Below, one piece after another: positions 54,458 through 63,976 of a stretch of 64,000 bases of DNA. This DNA is from an uncultured Veillonella sp. (GTDB lineage: Bacteria > Bacillota > Negativicutes > Veillonellales > Veillonellaceae). How positions within the stretch are numbered: the first letter of the stretch is position 1; each line of letters begins with the position of its first letter. The stretch covers positions 1 through 64,000 of the forward strand of contig UPXS01000010.1 in the NCBI GenBank assembly GCA_900538355.1, read 5' to 3'. The notes beneath the pieces are model-generated. The model did no database searches. It had not been told where the DNA came from and saw only the letters and a program-made list of their open reading frames with translations. The translations under genes were made by a program, and so were the position numbers.

Positions 54458-55402
54458 TTATTTTACTCGTAACAATGGTCGTACATGATTTTGAATTTCT
54501 TGTTCATATTGATCGAGTAATTCATAACGTTTTCTGTATTGACTACGTTTTTGTGATTTAATCTCTTCAATGGGTTTACGATATTCCTCTAATGGAATTT
54601 TGAAGAACCGTTCATCACTACATACAACACCGCCAGATTCCTCCCACAATGGATCTAGCTCAGCTACCTTAGCACGGTGACCGCGAACTAAGTGGGTATT
54701 TGCGTAAAAGCCTTCATCAGAAACAGCGTAAATAGATTCTACCTTACAGATGACTGCAATATGGCGCAATAAGAACATGATAAAGTTTTTTGGTCGATAC
54801 CCAAACATCTTTTTAGTCACTGTTTTAGCATTATCTAGACCATCTTTATAGCCTTGAATTGTGCCAATCCACATAGCAGGTTCCCCATTAAAACCTTTGC
54901 CAAAGCGGAAGTTAGCATGGTATACACCTTGCTTACCCAAGGTTAGTAACAAGGTTAAGAAACCTTCTTTACGTTGACCAGGGCCATAATATAAGCGTGC
55001 TACCATATCCAGGTCTTCTGATTCCCATACGATAAAGCCACGATTCATACGACTTACATCGTCATAAATATTATCTGGATCTACAGAGTACATTTCACGA
55101 ATCGCTTCATCCGTAAATACATCTTTTAAATAATCAAAATGATTAACAATAGCCTCTAATCGTTCCTGTGGTGTTGAGCTTTTAAACAAGAAAAATCGTG
55201 TCATTAACTCAAATAAACCAACTTGACGGTCTAATAAGGTTGGATCAGGCGTATAGTTTGCAAAATAGGTCTCTAGTGCCTCAATTTCCCCTTTATTGCG
55301 GATAGAGCGCATTGTATGAAGAAAAGTACGTCTAGTTTCTCTCCAACTACGTTTGCCGTAAATCTTACGGCCTCGCTGCCATTGTGTTTGTAAATATCCC
55401 AT
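54458..55402 (-). CDS. VirK/YbjX (DUF535) family protein
   Basis: A 314-residue protein with the family features FELMTRFFLFKSSTPQERLE, LARLYYGPGQRKEG-like segment, EPAMWIGTIQGYKDG and HLVRGHRAKVAELDPLWEES. In enterobacteria VirK/YbjX proteins affect outer-membrane properties and peptide resistance; the mechanism is unclear. Placed among LPS genes. AGGAG lies 6 bases before the ATG. Confidence 0.9.
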   Translation of the reverse strand: MGYLQTQWQRGRKIYGKRSWRETRRTFLHTMRSIRNKGEIEALETYFANYTPDPTLLDRQVGLFELMTRFFLFKSSTPQERLEAIVNHFDYLKDVFTDEAIREMYSVDPDNIYDDVSRMNRGFIVWESEDLDMVARLYYGPGQRKEGFLTLLLTLGKQGVYHANFRFGKGFNGEPAMWIGTIQGYKDGLDNAKTVTKKMFGYRPKNFIMFLLRHIAVICKVESIYAVSDEGFYANTHLVRGHRAKVAELDPLWEESGGVVCSDERFFKIPLEEYRKPIEEIKSQKRSQYRKRYELLDQYEQEIQNHVRPLLRVK

Positions 55403-55439
55403 CTCATACTCCTATCCACTCATATAACTACAAAATATA

Positions 55440-56525
55440 TCAATGATTTGTAGAATGTAAATTATCTATAATCGTAACTAATTCATGAGCCACACGATTA
55501 ACCATGAATCGTTCCTCTACAACATGTCGTGCATTTGTGATGATATTCGGCAAGTTTACATCATCACTCATCACATGTTCCATAGCCTGTTGTAATGTGT
55601 GTTCGTTCAGCGGATCTACAATAAATCCAGATTCTCCATCGTCTATAATTTCTCGCTGAGCTCCAGAACCACTTGTAATGACTGGTACACCACAATACAT
55701 AGCCTCACAGATAACAAGACCAAAGGCCTCCCGTGTTATTGTTGGCAATAGTAAGCAATCAATTGATCTATATAAACCTTCAATATCTCGTGTAAAGCCT
55801 ATAAATTCAACATAAGAATGCATTTGATGCGCTTCTATATAGTCTGTTAGTTTTTTAATTTGATCCTCTGTACCAGCCCCAGATATAATCAATCGAACAT
55901 CTGGATTGTTTTGATGAATCTGTTCAAGAGCGCTTAAAATCAGATACAAACCTTTTCGTTCTGTAATACGCGCACTATAGCCAAAGGTTCTAACCTTAGA
56001 TTTCATAGGAACTGCATCTGAAAAAGACTGGAATCGATTCGGGTCGATACCATTATATACAACATGGTATTTGCTAGTATCCTTTATAACAGGTGTCATA
56101 AGATCATCATAAACGAGTTTAGACACACAAACAAAGGCATCCACTTGTGCATTGATCCATCTATGATACATATCTGTTTTACCAGGTACAAGATTATGTT
56201 TAATAAACACCAATTTAGCACCTGTTAGCTGCTTAAGGGCAATACAGAATAAGATATATTTACCAGAGTGGCATACAATCGTATCAATCCCTTGTGCTTT
56301 TATCTGCTTAGCCACTGCATTAACAGATAGAAAACCCTTCAAAGTATAAAGATTGGCCGTCATCACATGACCCACTTGAGCATAGCGAGATTGCATATCT
56401 TCATTCGATTGGTCCACTAAGATATAGGCAGTCCTATGTCTCTGTTGAAATTGTTTACAAATATCATATACATATTGTTCGCCGCCACCCCAAATTTTGG
56501 CGCCTACAACATTGATTATAGACAT
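55440..56525 (-). CDS. GT4-family glycosyltransferase
   Basis: A 361-residue GT-B enzyme: N-terminal GGGEQYVYDICKQF, a C-terminal Rossmann domain with FGYSARITERKGLYLILSAL, and the nucleotide-sugar EX7E site EAFGLVICEAMYCGVPVITS. It builds the LPS core or a surface glycan. AGGAGG is 5 bases before the ATG. Confidence 0.94.
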   Translation of the reverse strand: MSIINVVGAKIWGGGEQYVYDICKQFQQRHRTAYILVDQSNEDMQSRYAQVGHVMTANLYTLKGFLSVNAVAKQIKAQGIDTIVCHSGKYILFCIALKQLTGAKLVFIKHNLVPGKTDMYHRWINAQVDAFVCVSKLVYDDLMTPVIKDTSKYHVVYNGIDPNRFQSFSDAVPMKSKVRTFGYSARITERKGLYLILSALEQIHQNNPDVRLIISGAGTEDQIKKLTDYIEAHQMHSYVEFIGFTRDIEGLYRSIDCLLLPTITREAFGLVICEAMYCGVPVITSGSGAQREIIDDGESGFIVDPLNEHTLQQAMEHVMSDDVNLPNIITNARHVVEERFMVNRVAHELVTIIDNLHSTNH

Positions 56526-56630
56526 AGGTTCCTCCTATCATACACATATCAATACACATTTAGTAGCATCCATTGATGTATACGAAATACTGGTTACATA
56601 TACATCAATAGATATTATTGTTTAATTATA

Positions 56631-58652
56631 CTACGACTTATTCATACGGTCTTCATGATTAATGAGCCACATGGTCAACAATGTCCAATCACGAGCATCA
56701 TCCCCGTGATTATCAATAGGACGAATTGGATCAACCGGTTTATAAGACGGTGTGTTACTTTCACCATAATCCATACGTACATCGCCCATCATATGCGGCG
56801 TAATCCACTGGTATGGCGTAACTAACGTATCGGGCTGTTTATCAAACAAGGACGGCACAATGGAATAATATTCAAAACCCTTTGGTGCAATGGCTTCAAT
56901 GATCGTAGGCATGAGGCTCATATGCGTGCCAATGGGCGCTGTAATACTGTCCTTAGTGAAAGCAGGATGTTGCAATAGTCCTACGGTACAGAATGTGTCG
57001 CGCAAAATATAATCCCGTTCAATTAAGGATGTATTATTCAGAGACCCAAATAGATTCGAGTGGTCACCGGTGACAACGAATAAACTATCAGGAAAAGCCT
57101 CTTTCATAGCATGTACAAAGTTAAAAATCGCCTTGTCGCTATAGCGATAAGTAGCCAATTCTTTATTCCGTTTCTTATTGGATTTTAGATCATCACCAAG
57201 ATTTGGCATGACCTTTTCAGGATCATAATCTAATAAGGAATCCTCCATTTTATAAGGGCCATGATTGGATGTAGTGTAAATAAAATGGAATGTAGGATGT
57301 TCTAACGATTTGATTTCCTGTTCAATATGTTCTAAAAAGACATGGTCATAGACGCCTACCCAAGTTTTAGGAGCATCGGGACCACAGAACACAGAAGCGC
57401 TTTCCACGCGGTCAAAGCCTTGAGCCTTACCAAAGTGATTAAAGTTGCCGTACGACGCATTACCACCATACCAATAAATCGTATCATAGCCTAATCGCTT
57501 CATTTGAGATGCCAAAGAGGTCGGCAACGGTTCATGCCAAAAGGCTTCCCGTTCGTTGATTTCCATACCCGCATCATAGACACCTGATAATAGACTTACA
57601 ATGGATGGGCGAGATACATTACCAGCAGGCAAGAAATTAGGTACTTGTGCTGTATGAGGATCATATTTAAAATTCCATAAACCAGGACATATATTGAGAT
57701 CCTTATAAGGTTCATCAAGAGACCATTGAGGGATACTTTCACCAACAATAAAGAAAATATGCTGTGGTTTATCAATACGAGGACCTGATGCAACACGTTT
57801 AAATGCATGAAGCGGTGTGCTCAAATCCTGCCAGGAATCTTTGTATTTATTAGGAACAATACGATGAATGGCGTCATCAATATCCTCAGGTGATGCCGTA
57901 TATTCATCACGTAGTGGATGTTTGAGTACCGTTTCTAAAGCACATAGATCTGGCACTGTTGCACGAGCAAAGAATATATCCTCTTTTACCACTGTAGGAA
58001 TCGTATCCCATTCTGGTTTATCATCATGAGATAAGGTGCCACCATAGCGGAACCAATAGAAACCTAACACAGAGGCAGCCACAAGTCCTATATTCCAAGC
58101 TACCGTGGGCCATGTTCCTTCAATGTTTGGATACGGTATTGATGGCAAGGACAAGAAAAAATCTCCCATGTACCAGGATATAAATGTAATAGGAGTCAAT
58201 CCTAAGATGACAAGAATGCCTCTATCTTGATTAAAGAATACATCAATCAAATTATGTTTCTCTGCATGATTTGCATAATGAACCATATAGTTGTACGTAT
58301 CATGGAAATGCTTGTAGAAGATCATTTTTCCTGCAAAGGCTGCGTACAGAACACAGGAATAAATCGTTAGCCCCACCAATCGTAAGGAATCCTCTATTTG
58401 ATGGTATCCTTCAAACCATAGTCCAGGGAGTGTTACCAAAACTAAGGGTAGTAAGAATACATAAGCATCAAAATCCATGCCCCACCAAAAGCCGTAACGC
58501 AATGAACCTACTACAGATTTCCAGCGCCCCTTCCATGTGGGGTAGGGATTATACACAATCATAAATACAATTCGAAAGATGGTGCTCAATATAGGAGCCC
58601 AAAGCATTAATTTTATATTTTGTTGTAGGGATAGAAAAAATTGTTCACTCAT
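56631..58652 (-). CDS. membrane sulfatase-fold transferase 1 (LTA-synthase/EptA-like)
   Basis: 673 residues. About five N-terminal membrane segments (to about 215), then a periplasmic alkaline-phosphatase-superfamily domain. Metal and catalytic regions: FIVGESIPQWSL (about 300), NVSRPSIVSLLSG (about 344, the Ser is the probable nucleophile), YTTSNHGPY and VTGDHSNLFG (about 528). Enzymes of this fold move phosphoglycerol or phosphoethanolamine from lipids to glycans. In a diderm with LPS genes around it, a core or lipid A decorator is most likely. Paralogous in fold to 59531-61510, but the nucleophile motif differs. Confidence 0.9.
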   Translation of the reverse strand: MSEQFFLSLQQNIKLMLWAPILSTIFRIVFMIVYNPYPTWKGRWKSVVGSLRYGFWWGMDFDAYVFLLPLVLVTLPGLWFEGYHQIEDSLRLVGLTIYSCVLYAAFAGKMIFYKHFHDTYNYMVHYANHAEKHNLIDVFFNQDRGILVILGLTPITFISWYMGDFFLSLPSIPYPNIEGTWPTVAWNIGLVAASVLGFYWFRYGGTLSHDDKPEWDTIPTVVKEDIFFARATVPDLCALETVLKHPLRDEYTASPEDIDDAIHRIVPNKYKDSWQDLSTPLHAFKRVASGPRIDKPQHIFFIVGESIPQWSLDEPYKDLNICPGLWNFKYDPHTAQVPNFLPAGNVSRPSIVSLLSGVYDAGMEINEREAFWHEPLPTSLASQMKRLGYDTIYWYGGNASYGNFNHFGKAQGFDRVESASVFCGPDAPKTWVGVYDHVFLEHIEQEIKSLEHPTFHFIYTTSNHGPYKMEDSLLDYDPEKVMPNLGDDLKSNKKRNKELATYRYSDKAIFNFVHAMKEAFPDSLFVVTGDHSNLFGSLNNTSLIERDYILRDTFCTVGLLQHPAFTKDSITAPIGTHMSLMPTIIEAIAPKGFEYYSIVPSLFDKQPDTLVTPYQWITPHMMGDVRMDYGESNTPSYKPVDPIRPIDNHGDDARDWTLLTMWLINHEDRMNKS

Positions 58653-58718
58653 TTATACTTCCATATCTACTTTAAGAACAATAATTCCCCATAGCAATCT
58701 ACTATACTAAATCACCAA

Positions 58719-59474
58719 TTATAATTGCCCATTCGATTTATTTAAATAATATAATTTTACATATTTCGTCATGGTGTACATCATATGGTAAATAGATAAT
58801 AGAAAACCTATTTTTCCATCTAATATGCCGCCTTGCAAAATATATATCTTAAAGAATGCCCATATAGGACGCAATATAATATCCCCTAAAAAACTACAAG
58901 ACTTCCCTTGTGCCTTGTATTTATTAGCTGCTGCTGTCGTATACTTATTAAACTTCTCAAAGAATTGATGCCAATTATCATATGTATAGTGATACAACTT
59001 TCCTTCTAATGTATCTTGTGGGTACGGGCTGATAAAGGCTTCATGAACAGCACCTTCTACAGTTGCACCCTCTCGAGGCATCAATCGTAGCACCTTATCA
59101 GGTCTCACCACACCATGGGTTGCCTGATTATGATGGAACAAGTTATATCGACGTAGCCAATAAGCCTTCGGCTCTCCTTGAATAGCTCGTTGAATAGACT
59201 TTGCTAACTCTGGTGATACACGTTCATCAGAATCGACAAATAGAATCCATTCACTCTGAGCTTGTGAAATACCAAAGCGTCGTTGTTGTGACCAATCTCC
59301 ATTTAATGGATGTGGTATAACCTTTGCACCTAATCCAGTAGCGAGTGATACTGTTTGATCTGTACTACCATCATCGATAACTAGGATTTCATCAGCAAAT
59401 TGAATACTCTTAATACAATCTACAATATGTTGTTCTTCATTGCGCGCTAAGATAATAGCCGTCACAGTACTCAT
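58719..59474 (-). CDS. GT2-family glycosyltransferase, WaaE/KdtX-like
   Basis: A 251-residue enzyme with TAIILARNEEQHIVDCIKSI, LVIDDGSTDQT, WSQQRRFGISQAQSEWILFV and DSDERVS, the pattern of LPS core beta-glucosyltransferases of the WaaE/KdtX group, including RYNLFHHNQATHGVVRPDK and GAVHEAF. It adds a core sugar on the cytoplasmic side. AAAGGAT lies upstream of the ATG. Confidence 0.92.
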   Translation of the reverse strand: MSTVTAIILARNEEQHIVDCIKSIQFADEILVIDDGSTDQTVSLATGLGAKVIPHPLNGDWSQQRRFGISQAQSEWILFVDSDERVSPELAKSIQRAIQGEPKAYWLRRYNLFHHNQATHGVVRPDKVLRLMPREGATVEGAVHEAFISPYPQDTLEGKLYHYTYDNWHQFFEKFNKYTTAAANKYKAQGKSCSFLGDIILRPIWAFFKIYILQGGILDGKIGFLLSIYHMMYTMTKYVKLYYLNKSNGQL

Positions 59475-59530
59475 AGATAATCCTTTAGCTTATAAATCAA
59501 TTACATTTAATACATAAAAATGTGTAGTTT

Positions 59531-61510
59531 TTATTGGATGACATCCCCATGTTTAATACGCCATGCCGCAAGTTCGCGCATGTCTTTAATTACCTTACCA
59601 TAGGCTTGAGGCATGTTTGTGCCTTGTTCCATAAGTTTTCCATTGTTATCTAGATAGAGTCTATGGTTAAAGACAAATTCCTCTTGTGTAAATAGACTTG
59701 GTACCATCGCTTCATAGGTTTGACCAGGACGTCCCACAAGTTCTGCCAAGGTTGGAATGATTTGAATACTCATGCCAAATGCATTAGGAGCGAGCCAATC
59801 TTTATGAATACCTCGACCATAGAAGATAATCGGAATGGTAGATGCCACATTAGGACTTACTTCACGAGCAAAGGTAAATCGTTCGCTATGGTCCCCAGTG
59901 ATAACGAAGAGCGCCGATGGATCTGCTTTTTCTTCGCTGGCAATAAACTCACCCATCACATGGTCTGCATACCAAATATGACCCATTTCGTTCAATTGCT
60001 TATCGGTTTCAGCGATTGTATCCGGCAAATGACCTTTTACCTTGTTCACATCATACCCTTCTTTAGCGACGTTAACGCTATATGGAGGATGATTAGATGT
60101 AGTCATGATTACGTTGAGGATTTTTTCCCCTCTATGTTGTTCCATATATGCGGAGATGGCTTTAAACATATCCTTATCCGCTACGCCCCACGCATTACTT
60201 TCATCGCTTGGCATTTCGGACGCATCATGGAATTCATCAAAGCCTTGAGATAAGGCGAAATTCTTAACATTTTGCCATGTGCTAAAGCCGCCGTACCAGA
60301 ATACTGTTTTGTAACCTAGTTTTTTCATAACAGAACCAATGCCTAAGCCATATGGTTGTTTGAAACTTTCACCTTCGTAGTTAGGATATAAACCTGTATC
60401 AGGCATACCAGTCAATAAACCGTTGATAGCAGGCATCGTACCTGTACCTTGAGCAAGTGCTAGCTGTGTACTCATCGCTTGAGGGCTAGCAGCATATTTA
60501 CGGCCTTGTTCAACGAGGTAGGCACCAGGTTCGTTGTATTCACCGAGGAATGGCCACAAACCATAAGATTCACCAAGAACGATGTTAATAGATTGCGGTT
60601 GCTCTGCTAAACGTTGAATTGTAATCGTTCTTGTGAAAGAACCATCAAAATCCTTACCGTTAAACTTACCGCCGATGGCACTAATTTTTTCACTCAATTC
60701 TTGAGGTGTTAAATTGATGACCTCAAGCTCATCTGCACGCTTTGCAATGCTTTTAACGCGATAGAGAGCCTGCACATCATCAAGGATGGTTTCATTTAAT
60801 AGATTAGAACTGAGACGCGCCGCACTTTCCCAGTTGATGGAATTTGTATAGTTAAAAGCACCACCAAATCTAAAGAATAGTCCTAGTACGCCAATAACTA
60901 CAGTCAATCCAATGCCTGTAATCCATTGCGTTTTCTTCGTCTTAGGATACCACGTAGTACAAACTAGTTGAGTATTAGCGTAATCGCTATATTTCTTTGT
61001 ACCCCACGCCAAGAAACGAACGAGGAACCAACAAAGGGCGGCACTCAACACAACAGCACCTACGATGTACATCAACGCATTATATTCATTGATGGCTGTA
61101 TTAATAATGGCACCGATATCATCGTTTTTACCATTAATGAGCATCGCATTATAAGAGGAGTTAAAAATCTTATAGAACGGAATGCGCCCCAAGAATAAGA
61201 AGGTTAACAGTACCGTTGCAATAGAATAGATAACCTGTTTAATGCGCAAGGATGGCCATTTTGGTACAAAGGTATTCACCAATGTGCCTCCCAAAAAGCC
61301 CAATAAACATAAAGAACCTACGGTCTTAAGGCTCAATCTAAAGCCTAGCCATAAGGACGTAAGGATATTCTCCATCGTCACAGATGCTAGCTGTGATTGG
61401 AATACTGCAAGAAACACGATTCTAAATGCAGTCAACAAAGCAGAGAAAAAGATAAATACCTTAATCTCTGTCTTTATGCCTTCAAATAATCGTTGCCATC
61501 GGTTCATCAT
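59531..61510 (-). CDS. membrane sulfatase-fold transferase 2 (LTA-synthase family)
   Basis: 659 residues; the second Met (61507) has the better-spaced AGGGG and may be the true start. About five N-terminal membrane segments, then an extracytoplasmic sulfatase domain: VLGESYGLWPFLG (about 312), GTGTMPAINGLLTG (about 357, Thr nucleophile), TTSNHPPYSV and VITGDHSERFT (about 538). It has the Thr-type site of LTA synthases and EptA, and likely adds a phosphoglycerol- or phosphoethanolamine-type group to LPS or another surface glycan. Confidence 0.9.
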   Translation of the reverse strand: MMNRWQRLFEGIKTEIKVFIFFSALLTAFRIVFLAVFQSQLASVTMENILTSLWLGFRLSLKTVGSLCLLGFLGGTLVNTFVPKWPSLRIKQVIYSIATVLLTFLFLGRIPFYKIFNSSYNAMLINGKNDDIGAIINTAINEYNALMYIVGAVVLSAALCWFLVRFLAWGTKKYSDYANTQLVCTTWYPKTKKTQWITGIGLTVVIGVLGLFFRFGGAFNYTNSINWESAARLSSNLLNETILDDVQALYRVKSIAKRADELEVINLTPQELSEKISAIGGKFNGKDFDGSFTRTITIQRLAEQPQSINIVLGESYGLWPFLGEYNEPGAYLVEQGRKYAASPQAMSTQLALAQGTGTMPAINGLLTGMPDTGLYPNYEGESFKQPYGLGIGSVMKKLGYKTVFWYGGFSTWQNVKNFALSQGFDEFHDASEMPSDESNAWGVADKDMFKAISAYMEQHRGEKILNVIMTTSNHPPYSVNVAKEGYDVNKVKGHLPDTIAETDKQLNEMGHIWYADHVMGEFIASEEKADPSALFVITGDHSERFTFAREVSPNVASTIPIIFYGRGIHKDWLAPNAFGMSIQIIPTLAELVGRPGQTYEAMVPSLFTQEEFVFNHRLYLDNNGKLMEQGTNMPQAYGKVIKDMRELAAWRIKHGDVIQ

Positions 61511-61565
61511 TAACCCCTAACTGTTCGTTCATATAACGTAACTACTCTATACTACCTAACTGTAA

Positions 61566-61721
61566 TTATATTGGATATTTCTTACATTTAGGTCCCTTAC
61601 ATCGCTTGCATTTACCGCATCCGCGGTCGATAGTCCCTGCACTGGCTGATTTCTCAGCACTAGTACTCTCCTGAGCCTTCTTAGAGGCCTTACTATTCCA
61701 TACGGAAACTATCGTTTCTAC
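61566..61721 (-). CDS. Cys-rich -1-frame extension of the Lys-rich protein (predicted frameshift product)
   Basis: The frame -1 to 61718-62839 is open for 51 codons from the slippery site and has no ATG, GTG or TTG start, so it can only be read by frameshift or after an indel. It ends in RGCGKCKRCKGPKCKKYPI, with four Cys in C-x2-C-x2-C-x4-C spacing, which looks like a real metal- or disulfide-binding tail rather than random sequence. The slippery heptamer A_AAA_AAG (61721-61727) is followed at once by the zero-frame TAG and by a short hairpin GAAAC/GTTTC (61707-61710 region to 61718). An AGGA lies about 9 bases upstream of the heptamer. These parts mirror dnaX frameshifting. Confidence 0.65.
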   Translation of the reverse strand, partial: VETIVSVWNSKASKKAQESTSAEKSASAGTIDRGCGKCKRCKGPKCKKYPI

Positions 61722-62839
61722 TTTTTTTCGGATCCATCCTTTTTGGATTTTTTATCCTTTTTCTTGTCTTTTTTCTTATCTTTTTTACTGAAAGTATCAG
61801 CTAAGAAGACTGTTTTTAACTTGTCATTTAAGACTTTAAGCTTCTTTTCAGCCTTGTCTTTCTTTTTCTTTAATTTATCTTCAGACTTAGAATGTTTATC
61901 TTCCTTGGACTTTTTATGTTTTTTGTCCTTTTTATCCTCTTTAGACTTGTTGTCATCCTTAGATTTCTTGTCTTTTTTAGATATCTTTTCGTCTTTGGAT
62001 TTTTTGTGGTCCTTAGATTTTTTAGACTTTTCGTCAGTCCCATTGATACGCGCCCATTCATCATCTACGCGTTTCAATTGCTTTTTAAGAAGCTTTTCCA
62101 TCTTCTTATTGGCTTTATCGGAATCTAGGCCAGCTTTGCCGAATAACAAAGCATTTACCGCAGTATACGGATCGATAGATGTTATGTCATCTTCAGCCTT
62201 ATCAATATCATCATTAAGCGCATCATCTGAGGATTTATGTTTATTGTCTTCATCCAAGTGATGAACTTCTAAACTTTCAACGCCATCTAGTGGATTGACA
62301 TCCATATGCTCTACAAGTGCTTCATCAAGGTCAGACACCTCATGTTTGGAGCTTTCACCAGAACCTGTAAAAAGACCGCCCATAGAATGTAATTCATTCA
62401 ATTCAATATGGTTCATGCCCACTGTAGAATCGTGCTGTGCAGGAATATCGGATAATTGAACCTGTTCCATAGCGTACACGTCGTTATTATGACTAGCACC
62501 CTTACCAAGATACGATTTATCAGCAATGATGATATCATCTTGATCGTCGCCTAACACATTGCCAAATAAATCCTCTTCAAGAGAATCATAGGTATGTAAC
62601 ATGGACATCCGTTTTTGAACCTCTTCAATTTGATTCCATAAATCTACGAGAGAGGATGTGTAGTAAACGCGTTCCTTAACCTCTAAATAAGCTTGGTAAA
62701 CGATAGCCAATTCAGACTCATTGAGTCCCTCTTCGGCACCGATTTCTTCTATCATTTGTTGGATCTGTTGATCTCGATCATAACGTTTAATTAAGGCCTT
62801 GCGAATACGTTCAATCAATGCTGTATCGATGATTTCCAC
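61718..62839 (-). CDS. Lys-rich protein of unknown function, zero-frame product (373 aa)
   Basis: It starts at GTG with GGAGG 5 bases upstream. Residues 1-110 are helical (RIRKALIKRYDRDQQIQQMI, YLEVKERVYYTSSLVDLWNQ), about 110-240 are acidic and low-complexity, and about 250-373 are dominated by Lys/Asp/Ser (KKSKDEKISKKDKKSKDDNK). No signal peptide or membrane segment. The stop immediately follows the slippery site A_AAA_AAG, so a fraction of product probably continues into the Cys-rich tail at 61566-61721. It lies between the sulfatase and methyltransferase genes. Family not recognised. Confidence 0.85.
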   Translation of the reverse strand: MEIIDTALIERIRKALIKRYDRDQQIQQMIEEIGAEEGLNESELAIVYQAYLEVKERVYYTSSLVDLWNQIEEVQKRMSMLHTYDSLEEDLFGNVLGDDQDDIIIADKSYLGKGASHNNDVYAMEQVQLSDIPAQHDSTVGMNHIELNELHSMGGLFTGSGESSKHEVSDLDEALVEHMDVNPLDGVESLEVHHLDEDNKHKSSDDALNDDIDKAEDDITSIDPYTAVNALLFGKAGLDSDKANKKMEKLLKKQLKRVDDEWARINGTDEKSKKSKDHKKSKDEKISKKDKKSKDDNKSKEDKKDKKHKKSKEDKHSKSEDKLKKKKDKAEKKLKVLNDKLKTVFLADTFSKKDKKKDKKKDKKSKKDGSEKK

Positions 62840-62998
62840 GGGTACCTCCAGTCTTCAATACACTCAGCCCTATCCACTAACTTAGTGCATACGAATCAAT
62901 GTATAGAACCATAAAAAATAATTTGATTTTATAATCTCTAATATATTATTATATCAGAATTTATCTGCTTTTTCCTTAATAATCTAGGTGAAAGTCCC

Positions 62999-63598
62999 CT
63001 AAAATAAATTGACTGAATACACTAAAATTCGTTCCTTTGCATCACGTTCTTCAAAGAAATCACTGCAATCAATGGGTTCTTCCTGTTCTAAACGGACATG
63101 GTTATTTAAGAAGTTTTCTACCTCTTCATTGACGTAGTAGAAAAATAGCTTAATCTCCCGCGGACGATGATACAGAGAATCGAAGATATTTCCTAAGACC
63201 CGCTTAATCGTATGAAGCGCAAAGGGATTAAAGAAAAAACAACGATCTGCTTGATCTGGCAATTCATAGAGCGCCGCATCACCATGCACAAAGCTTACAC
63301 GATTGCGAGCAGCTGGGCTTTCACCATTAATAAGAGCCCTTTCATAGAGGCGTTCATCGTATTCGATGCCGATGGAGTGACAACCCGTTTGGTATGCCAT
63401 AAAAATGCTGACACGACCCTTGCCACTGCCATAGTCGATGAGGGTATTTTTCTTGCGAATATGACCGCTATTTGCCAAGCGCTCTAGCACACAATAATCC
63501 GTCGGCTCGTAAGGATGATGCTCCGTATCAGACCGACTATCATCGCGGCCTGCTGTCTTTATTTGTAAAACCTGTTCCCATTCCTGTTCACTTGTCAT
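62999..63598 (-). CDS. class I SAM-dependent methyltransferase
   Basis: A 199-residue protein with motif I LIDYGSGKGRVSIF (about 53-66), an acidic residue in GIEYDERLY, VHGDAALY, and a motif IV-like FFFNPFAL. Small single-domain methyltransferase; substrate unknown. The NPF motif would suit an amide or N-methyltransferase, but this is weak. AGGATT lies before the ATG. Confidence 0.88.
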   Translation of the reverse strand: MTSEQEWEQVLQIKTAGRDDSRSDTEHHPYEPTDYCVLERLANSGHIRKKNTLIDYGSGKGRVSIFMAYQTGCHSIGIEYDERLYERALINGESPAARNRVSFVHGDAALYELPDQADRCFFFNPFALHTIKRVLGNIFDSLYHRPREIKLFFYYVNEEVENFLNNHVRLEQEEPIDCSDFFEERDAKERILVYSVNLF

Positions 63599-63691
63599 AA
63601 ATCTAATCCTATCATGAGGTCCAATTTATATGACCTAATAATTAATACTAATCTTAATTTATATACATACTATACCCTTATTAGAGCTATA
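63599..63691. other. intergenic stretch right of the methyltransferase
   Basis: AT-rich; it should include the promoter of the methyltransferase gene, which I could not identify with confidence. Confidence 0.35.
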
Positions 63692-63720
63692 TTTACAAAT
63701 TAAGGGAAGTCATATATTAT
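63692..63720 (+). promoter_or_regulatory. predicted promoter of a small RNA
   Basis: TTTACA (63692-63697), 17-base spacer, TATTAT (63715-63720). No ORF follows before the terminator at 63847-63885. Confidence 0.5.
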
Positions 63721-63726
63721 ATTAAT

Positions 63727-63885
63727 TAAGGAAATCAATAGTTCTAACATTTTAATGCATCCAAACAGAAAATAGGGTTGCCGCCTTGCTTTTCTGTGCT
63801 AGTTACTGGCGAAAGTATCTATCTAGCCACTTGCAGATGTAGTGACACAACAAAAGCACCTATAATAGGTGCTTTTGTTGTATTT
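63727..63885 (+). ncRNA. candidate small RNA with own promoter and terminator
   Basis: About 160 bases without an ORF but with three successive hairpins: CAGAAAA/TTTTCTG (near 63766-63796), GCTAG-TACT/AGTA-CTAGC (near 63798-63827, GGCGAA loop) and the terminator. GC content is higher than in the flanks. It does not match any riboswitch or 6S pattern I can confirm. Its strand and ends are predictions. Confidence 0.4.
63847..63885 (+). terminator. strong intrinsic terminator
   Basis: A 16-base-pair perfect stem (63847-63862 with 63866-63881), 3-base loop, tail TATTT on the plus strand. It may also work on the minus strand. Confidence 0.85.
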
Positions 63886-63906
63886 AAACACGTATCGATG
63901 CCAATA

Positions 63907-63915
63907 TGGTATACT
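63907..63915 (+). promoter_or_regulatory. extended -10 promoter of the gene at the right edge
   Basis: TGGTATACT, like the extended -10 element before the methyltransferase at 23076. The start codon is about 62 bases downstream. Confidence 0.55.
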
Positions 63916-63976
63916 AAAAAGTAACATTTCTATTTTTCTCATGTGCAGAATTATATAAAAAGGAGTATCTACTTAC

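Noticed and set aside
63766..63845. Cobalamin-type riboswitch
   Set aside because: A GCCACT-like string is present, but the rest of the conserved core is not. A terminator and a separate promoter follow before the next gene.
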